Source: Actinomycetes bacterium
Lineage (GTDB): Bacteria; Actinomycetota; Actinomycetes; Propionibacteriales; Propionibacteriaceae
Assembly (NCBI GenBank): GCA_023432725.1
Contig: JAEYUH010000072.1
Location: 1 to 10,735 of the forward strand
Length of the DNA stretch: 10,735 nt
Direction of reading: 5' to 3'
Below, piece by piece: positions 6,023 to 10,735 of the stretch. Positions within the stretch are counted from its first letter, which is position 1; each line of letters starts with the position of its first letter. The notes under the pieces were generated by a model. The model saw only the letters and a list, made by a program, of their open reading frames with translations. It searched no databases and had not been told where the DNA came from. A program made the position numbers and the translations under genes.

Positions 6023-6497
6023 GAGCCGCCACGCAGGGAACCGCCGCGTCCCGCAGCAGCCCGACGGCCTCGTCCCCCAGCGGGTTGACCGCTGGGCCCG
6101 CGGCCAGGGAGTGGGCGACCAGCACGTGCAGGCACTTCACCCGATCCGGCATGCCGCCTGCGCTGATCCCCGCGATCTCCGGCACCTCGCCGTGCCGGGA
6201 CCTGTCGGCGAGGTAGGCCTCGTGCGCCGCGCGGTAGCCGGCGGCCAGGTCCTCATCGTCGTTGAGGCGAGCAGTCATCTCGGCCATCACGCCGCGCGCC
6301 TCGAGGGTCGACACGGCGGAGGTGAGGACGGGGCAGGTGAGGTAGTAGGTGGTGGGGAAAGGAGTGCCGTCGGGCAGTCGCGGCTCCGTGACCACCACCC
6401 CGGGATGGCCGCCGGCGCAGCGCCAGGCGATCCCCAGCACCCCGCGCGGGGGCCGTCCGAGTTGTTCGGTGATGGTCGCCTCATCGGCGGCTGTCAT
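6015..6497 (-). CDS. DUF501 family protein
   Basis: 160 residues, a small soluble protein conserved in actinobacteria next to ftsB and ppx; no biochemical role is established. Family landmarks are QLGRPPRGVLGIAWRC near the N-terminus, PRLPDGTPFPTTYYLTCP, the FSAGGMPDRVKCLHVL-like stretch here reading ISAGGMPDRVKCLHVL, and HSLAAGPAVNPLGDEA near the C-terminus. I chose ATG at 6497, which places QLGR about a dozen residues in, as in relatives. GGGAG lies three bases before it, a rather short spacing. An in-frame GTG at 6515 would add six residues and has no ribosome site, although it could be leaderless, with GAGAAT upstream as a poor -10. The 3' end overlaps ppx by 8 bp. The two probably form one unit, separated from ftsB by a gap of about 150 bp. 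Confidence 0.88.
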   Translation of the reverse strand: MTAADEATITEQLGRPPRGVLGIAWRCAGGHPGVVVTEPRLPDGTPFPTTYYLTCPVLTSAVSTLEARGVMAEMTARLNDDEDLAAGYRAAHEAYLADRSRHGEVPEIAGISAGGMPDRVKCLHVLVAHSLAAGPAVNPLGDEAVGLLRDAAVPCVAARG

Positions 6498-6517
6498 GGG
6501 CTCCCAGGCTGACACCC

Positions 6518-6630
6518 CGCCATTCTCGCATCCCGCCCACCGCGCAAACTTCGGCCAGATAGCCCACCCGCGCGGCAGATACGTCAGCCAGATCCGCTGA
6601 GTGGCAGAAGTTGGACGAGCCCGGTCCAGT
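6518..6630. other. Non-coding gap between ftsB and the DUF501 gene
   Basis: This stretch is less GC-rich than its surroundings and has no convincing reading frame. CAGAT occurs three times on the + strand, at 6556, 6576 and 6589; spacing is irregular (20 and 13 bases). On the - strand these lie in GTATCT/CTATCT contexts that could be part of promoter or operator sites for DUF501-ppx, but no standard -35/-10 pair stands out. Confidence 0.4.
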
Positions 6631-6656
6631 GAACCGGGGAACCGTCCCCGCGGTTC
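6631..6656 (-). terminator. Hairpin overlapping the ftsB stop codon
   Basis: GAAC-CGGGGA (6631-6640) pairs with TCCCCG-(CG)-GTTC (6645-6656): ten base pairs with a 4-base ACCG loop and a 2-base bulge on the ftsB side. The structure begins within the last codons of ftsB. It may end the eno-ftsB transcript or protect its 3' end. There is no U-tract. Confidence 0.4.
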
Positions 6657-7227
6657 AGCGGGTGGTGACCTTGCGGACGGGGGCGTCGGCGGTCCGGATC
6701 GAGCCCCAGAGCTTGTCCCACCACATCGGGTCGTGCTCGCCGGCGGGGAGTCGCTGTTCGGCCTCGATGGCCACGCCGCCGCCGATCGGCTCGCCGTCCT
6801 CGCCGATCACCCGGTAGCCGATCTCGCCCGGCATCACCCAGCCGAGCCGATCCCGCGCCTGGGCCTTGACGTAGTCGGGGTTGCTCCAGCGGTCGAGTTC
6901 GCCCTCGAGCTCGGCGATCCGCTCGGTGCGTTCGGCGATCTGCTGGTCGGCGAGCGCCAGCTGGTGCTGCTGGTCGAGGTAGATCCGCAGGCTGGACGCG
7001 TACGACAGGCCCAGCAGCACGAACACCGCGATCAGGACGAGCGCCCGTCCGGTGACCCTGGCGCCGAGGCTGAGCAGCGTGGCACGGGCCCCCTGCGAGG
7101 GGACGGCCTCCAGCTCGGCGGCCAGCGGCTCCGGTTCGGGGGCGGACGCACGAGTACCGGTCCGGGGACGCCGTGAGCGTCCCGGACCGGTACTTGCCGA
7201 GCGTGGGCTACGCGAATCGCGAGCCAT
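6655..7227 (-). CDS. ftsB: Septum formation initiator FtsB/DivIC
   Basis: 190 residues, a single-pass inner-membrane protein of the divisome. In characterised bacteria it joins FtsL and FtsQ to activate septal peptidoglycan synthesis. A long basic, Pro/Ser-rich cytoplasmic tail (1-60) precedes one membrane helix (about 62-80). A coiled coil runs through QQHQLALADQQIAERTERI and on to about 114. The family-typical NPDYVKAQARDRLGWVMPGE follows (117-136). A ~55-residue extracytoplasmic tail ends the protein and is longer than in E. coli FtsB, as usual in actinobacteria. The ATG at 7227 has AGGGG four bases upstream. The gene follows eno by 35 bp, so co-transcription is likely. TATCCT at 7256-7251 (- strand) is a possible extra -10 in that gap. 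The stop codon lies in a hairpin. Confidence 0.94.
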   Translation of the reverse strand: MARDSRSPRSASTGPGRSRRPRTGTRASAPEPEPLAAELEAVPSQGARATLLSLGARVTGRALVLIAVFVLLGLSYASSLRIYLDQQHQLALADQQIAERTERIAELEGELDRWSNPDYVKAQARDRLGWVMPGEIGYRVIGEDGEPIGGGVAIEAEQRLPAGEHDPMWWDKLWGSIRTADAPVRKVTTR

Positions 7228-7262
7228 GTCCCCTGACCTTCATCGGGTCAAGGATAGGTGGC

Positions 7263-8549
<1,287 letters not shown>

Positions 8550-8585
8550 TCAGCCTTTCAGAAGTGGTTCTTTCCACCGCCCACA

Positions 8586-9215
8586 CTATCGCTTTTGCTC
8601 CGCCTCCTTCAGGCCGGCCTCGAGCCCGCGCAGGGCGGTGCGGGTCTCCTGCTCGGGGTCGAGCCCGAGCGCCTCGCAGACCGCCACCAGCCGCAGGAAC
8701 TCCGCACCCACGGCGTCGGGGTCCATCGCACGGACCTCGATCCCGAACCGGTCCGGCTGCAGGCCGTGGCTGCGCGCCCGCGTGATCACCTTGTGGGCCC
8801 GGGCCAGCGCCGAGAGTTGCTGGGGGATGCCGTCGAGGACCGATTCCCGGCTCTTCTCGATGGCCTTCTTCTGCTCCCACGACGCGATGAGGTCCTCGGG
8901 GACGGCGGCGTCGGAGAAGACGTAGGGGTGCCGGGCGATCAGCTTGTCGGCGATCCGGGTGGCGACGTCCTCGATGTCGAACCGACCAGACTCCGACGCG
9001 ATCTCGGCGTGGAACAGCACCTGCAGCAACAGGTCGCCCAGCTCCTCCAGCAGGTCGGCGTCACCGCCGGCCTCGATCGCTTCGATCACCTCGCAGGTCT
9101 CCTCGACCAGGTAGTGAACCAGCGACGTGTGGGTCTGCTCGGCGTCCCACGGACAGCCGGCGCGCAGGGCGTGCATCACGCCGATCAGCCGGGCTACCTG
9201 CGGGTAGTCCCCCAT
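8586..9215 (-). CDS. mazG: MazG-type nucleoside triphosphate pyrophosphohydrolase, one intact domain
   Basis: 209 residues, cytoplasmic. MazG proteins hydrolyse (d)NTPs to monophosphate and pyrophosphate; in bacteria they clear damaged nucleotides and influence (p)ppGpp levels. The first MazG domain is intact: LRAGCPWDAEQTH (17-29), the EETCE helix with Glu39 and Glu42, and EELGDLL (57-63) with Glu58 and Asp61, giving the ExxE...ExxD metal site. HPYVFSD (96-102) and the SWEQKK linker (112-117) follow as in E. coli MazG. The second domain is reduced: the expected second ExxE...ExxD set is missing, leaving only AEFLRLVAVCEALGLDPEQ, which resembles its last helices. The protein is therefore shorter than the 263-residue E. 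coli form. ATG at 9215 lies three bases after the lipoprotein stop, so translation is probably coupled. Confidence 0.94.
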   Translation of the reverse strand: MGDYPQVARLIGVMHALRAGCPWDAEQTHTSLVHYLVEETCEVIEAIEAGGDADLLEELGDLLLQVLFHAEIASESGRFDIEDVATRIADKLIARHPYVFSDAAVPEDLIASWEQKKAIEKSRESVLDGIPQQLSALARAHKVITRARSHGLQPDRFGIEVRAMDPDAVGAEFLRLVAVCEALGLDPEQETRTALRGLEAGLKEAEQKR

Positions 9216-9218
9216 CGG

Positions 9219-9749
9219 TCAGCCGTTGGCGGTAGGGCTGGGGGCCGGGCTGGACAGCGACCCGCTGCCCGTCTCGAGCTGCCCGAGGGTGGCGTCCCAG
9301 CTGCCGTAGCGCGGGTTGACCACGACGGGAATCGTCGCTGCGGTGGTGGCGAAGTCGGTCTCGCCGAGCTCGGTGCGGACCAGCAACGCTGCGGCGTAGT
9401 CGTCGACGATCTGCGCCATCCCCGGCTGCTCGCTCAGCGCGGTCAGGTCGGTGTACTGAGCGATGGTCTCTTTACGGTCGTCCTCGCTGGTCGTGACGCC
9501 GCGCTCGGCGCCGACCGCGCGGCCGACCTCGTTGCCGATCAGGACGGTGGCTGCCAGCCGGCGCTGGGCGCCCGCCTGCTCCGGAGACTCGAAAATGGTG
9601 GCCAGCGCCTGGGCTACCTGGTCGACCTGGGTCTCGGTGATGACGACCTGGTTGACGGTGGCCGCGGTCGCAGGGCTCTGCCCCGCGCACCCGGTCAGTG
9701 CCAGCACCGCGGCGAAGACTGCTCCAACCGCCCTGACGGCGCGTCCCAT
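9219..9749 (-). CDS. Small lipoprotein with SurA/PrsA-like N-terminal chaperone domain
   Basis: 176 residues. Lipoprotein signal peptide: Arg3 and Arg6, a hydrophobic core, and lipobox LTGC with Cys21. The mature part starts ATVNQVVITETQVDQVAQAL (30-49), the pattern of SurA/PrsA N-terminal chaperone domains. Helical sequence follows to about 125. The C-terminal VVNPRYGSWDATLGQLETG closes with a Ser/Pro tail. There is no parvulin (PPIase) domain, so it is at most a chaperone-like holdase attached to the outer face of the membrane. This type of gene is commonly found beside mfd and mazG in actinobacteria. The start is ATG at 9749, with AGGGAG six to seven bases upstream and a signal peptide directly after. 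The frame is open upstream into the end of mfd. The gap to mfd is 35 bp and to mazG 3 bp. Confidence 0.87.
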   Translation of the reverse strand: MGRAVRAVGAVFAAVLALTGCAGQSPATAATVNQVVITETQVDQVAQALATIFESPEQAGAQRRLAATVLIGNEVGRAVGAERGVTTSEDDRKETIAQYTDLTALSEQPGMAQIVDDYAAALLVRTELGETDFATTAATIPVVVNPRYGSWDATLGQLETGSGSLSSPAPSPTANG

Positions 9750-9784
9750 GCTCGACTCCCTAGCTCGTCTCGAACGGTGTGATC

Positions 9785-10735
9785 CTAGCCGCTGGCGCTC
9801 ACCGGGTAGACATCGGCGAGCACCTGACTCGCCCACGCGAGCAGCTCGGCGTCCGAGACCGGCTGGCCGGCGATCGGACGCGTCATCGGGCGCGGCACGA
9901 GGATGAACCCGGACGCCTTGCGCAGCTGCGAGCCCGGATAGACCCGCGCCAGCCGCACCTGGGCAGCCTCGCCGAGGTCGGCGGGGGCGAACCGGATGTG
10001 GTTGCCCTGCGCCACCACCTCGGTGACACCCCGGCGGCGCGCCTCCAGCCGGAACGCAGCCACCGCGAGCAGTGCCTCGACCGGCGGCGGCGGGTCGCCG
10101 TACCGGTCGACGAGTTCCTCCCGCACAGCGGCGAGGTCGGCCCCGGTGGTGACCTGCGCCAGCCGCTTGTACATCTCCAGCCGCAGCCGCTCGCTCTCGA
10201 TGTAGTCGGTGGGCAGGTGGGCGTCCACCGGCAGCTCGATCCGCATCTCCGGCTCGGGCTCGGCGTCCTCGCCGCGGAACTCGGCCACCGCCTCGCCGAC
10301 CAGCCTGATGTAGAGGTCGAAGCCCACCTCAGCGATGTGGCCGGACTGCTCGCCGCCGAGCAGGTTCCCGGCGCCGCGGATCTCGAGGTCCTTCATCGCG
10401 ATCGCCATGCCGGCGCCCAGGTCGGTGTGAGCGGCCATCGTCGCCAGCCGGTCGTGGGCGGTCTCGGTGAGCGGCTTCTCCGGCGGGTAGAGGAAGTAGG
10501 CGTAGCCGCGCTCGCGGCCGCGTCCGACCCGGCCCCGCAGCTGGTGCAGCTGGGACAGCCCGAGCAGGTCGGCCCGCTCGATCTGCAGCGGGTGCGCGGG
10601 CGAGATGACGAGGCCTGCCTCCACGATCGTGGTGCAGACCAGGACGTCGTAGCGCCGCTCCCAGAAGTCGACCATGACCTGCTCGAGGGCGTGCTCGTTC
10701 ATCTGCCCGTGGGCGACCGCGATCCGCGCTTCCGG
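9785..10735 (-). CDS. mfd: Transcription-repair coupling factor Mfd, C-terminal ~316 residues, runs off right edge
   Basis: Mfd is a DNA translocase that removes RNA polymerase stalled at lesions and recruits UvrA. The visible part begins inside the second RecA-like lobe (PEARIAVAHGQMNEHALEQV). It continues through VCTTIVEAG (motif V region), QLHQLRGRVGRGRERGYAYF (motif VI with its arginine finger), and the relay/hook region TDLGAGMAIAMKDLEIRGAG and NLLGGEQSGHIAEVGFDLY. It ends with the C-terminal TRCF domain (from LPVDAHLPTDYIESERLRLEMYKRL). Motif V is unusual: the family reads GLDIS/P-NANTLIVERAD, here GLVISPAHPLQIERAD, so the conserved Asp is Val and several neighbours differ without a frameshift. 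The remainder is normal. The 5' two-thirds lie beyond position 10735. The stop TAG overlaps TAGGAT, a -10-like hexamer on the - strand, upstream of the lipoprotein gene. Confidence 0.96.
   Translation of the reverse strand, partial: PEARIAVAHGQMNEHALEQVMVDFWERRYDVLVCTTIVEAGLVISPAHPLQIERADLLGLSQLHQLRGRVGRGRERGYAYFLYPPEKPLTETAHDRLATMAAHTDLGAGMAIAMKDLEIRGAGNLLGGEQSGHIAEVGFDLYIRLVGEAVAEFRGEDAEPEPEMRIELPVDAHLPTDYIESERLRLEMYKRLAQVTTGADLAAVREELVDRYGDPPPPVEALLAVAAFRLEARRRGVTEVVAQGNHIRFAPADLGEAAQVRLARVYPGSQLRKASGFILVPRPMTRPIAGQPVSDAELLAWASQVLADVYPVSASG

Noticed and set aside
8583..8588. TAGTGT overlapping the mazG stop as a promoter for eno
   Set aside because: Same reasoning: chance match through the stop codon and no -35. 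It is mentioned under eno as a possibility only.
9782..9787. TAGGAT overlapping the mfd stop as a promoter for the SurA-like lipoprotein gene
   Set aside because: It matches TANNNT, but a TAG stop supplies half the pattern by chance and no -35 is visible. The 35-bp spacing fits co-transcription.

Overview
The window is high-GC DNA from a chromosome of the phylum Actinomycetota. The evidence is the gene order mfd – SurA-like lipoprotein – mazG – eno – ftsB – DUF501 – ppx – tRNA – Bax-inhibitor-1-like gene, the strong GC bias at third codon positions, and the frequent GTG starts. Protein flavour suggests Propionibacteriales, but that is an inference from memory, not a search.

Layout. Bases 1-212 (-) hold the 5' part of a 3-methyladenine DNA glycosylase gene that runs off the left edge. 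Bases 259-1230 (+) encode an unrecognised lipoprotein, apparently from a leaderless transcript. Its 3' end overlaps by 14 bp the end of a two-gene unit on the - strand: a PF04228-type zinc metallopeptidase (3162-2296), whose stop overlaps (GTGA) the start of a D12-class DNA adenine methyltransferase (2299-1217). A Nudix hydrolase (3247-3960, +) is transcribed away from the peptidase. It meets the Bax-inhibitor-1/YccA gene (4860-4006, -) at a perfect 13-bp hairpin, which looks like a bidirectional terminator.

From 4006 to the right edge every gene is on the - strand. Read in the direction of transcription they are: the 3' third of mfd (off the right edge), a small SurA_N-like lipoprotein, mazG, eno, ftsB, a DUF501 gene, a Ppx/GppA phosphatase gene, a tRNA gene with anticodon UAA, and the Bax-inhibitor-1-like gene. 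These are mostly housekeeping functions: transcription-coupled repair, nucleotide-pool cleaning, glycolysis, divisome assembly, and polyphosphate/ppGpp metabolism. Spacing is tight from mfd through ftsB and again from DUF501 to ppx. A 139-157 bp gap after ftsB probably separates two transcription units.

I saw no mobile element, CRISPR array, phage gene or toxin-antitoxin pair. The points most worth a second look are: (1) the tRNA, whose anticodon reads the leucine codon UUA but whose body is a short-variable-arm class I tRNA rather than the long-arm form expected of tRNA-Leu; (2) Mfd helicase motif V, where the near-invariant Asp is Val and several flanking residues differ, although motif VI is intact; (3) a solitary D12 adenine methyltransferase translationally coupled to a metallopeptidase; and (4) the lipoprotein and methyltransferase genes, whose convergent stop codons lie inside a single inverted repeat.
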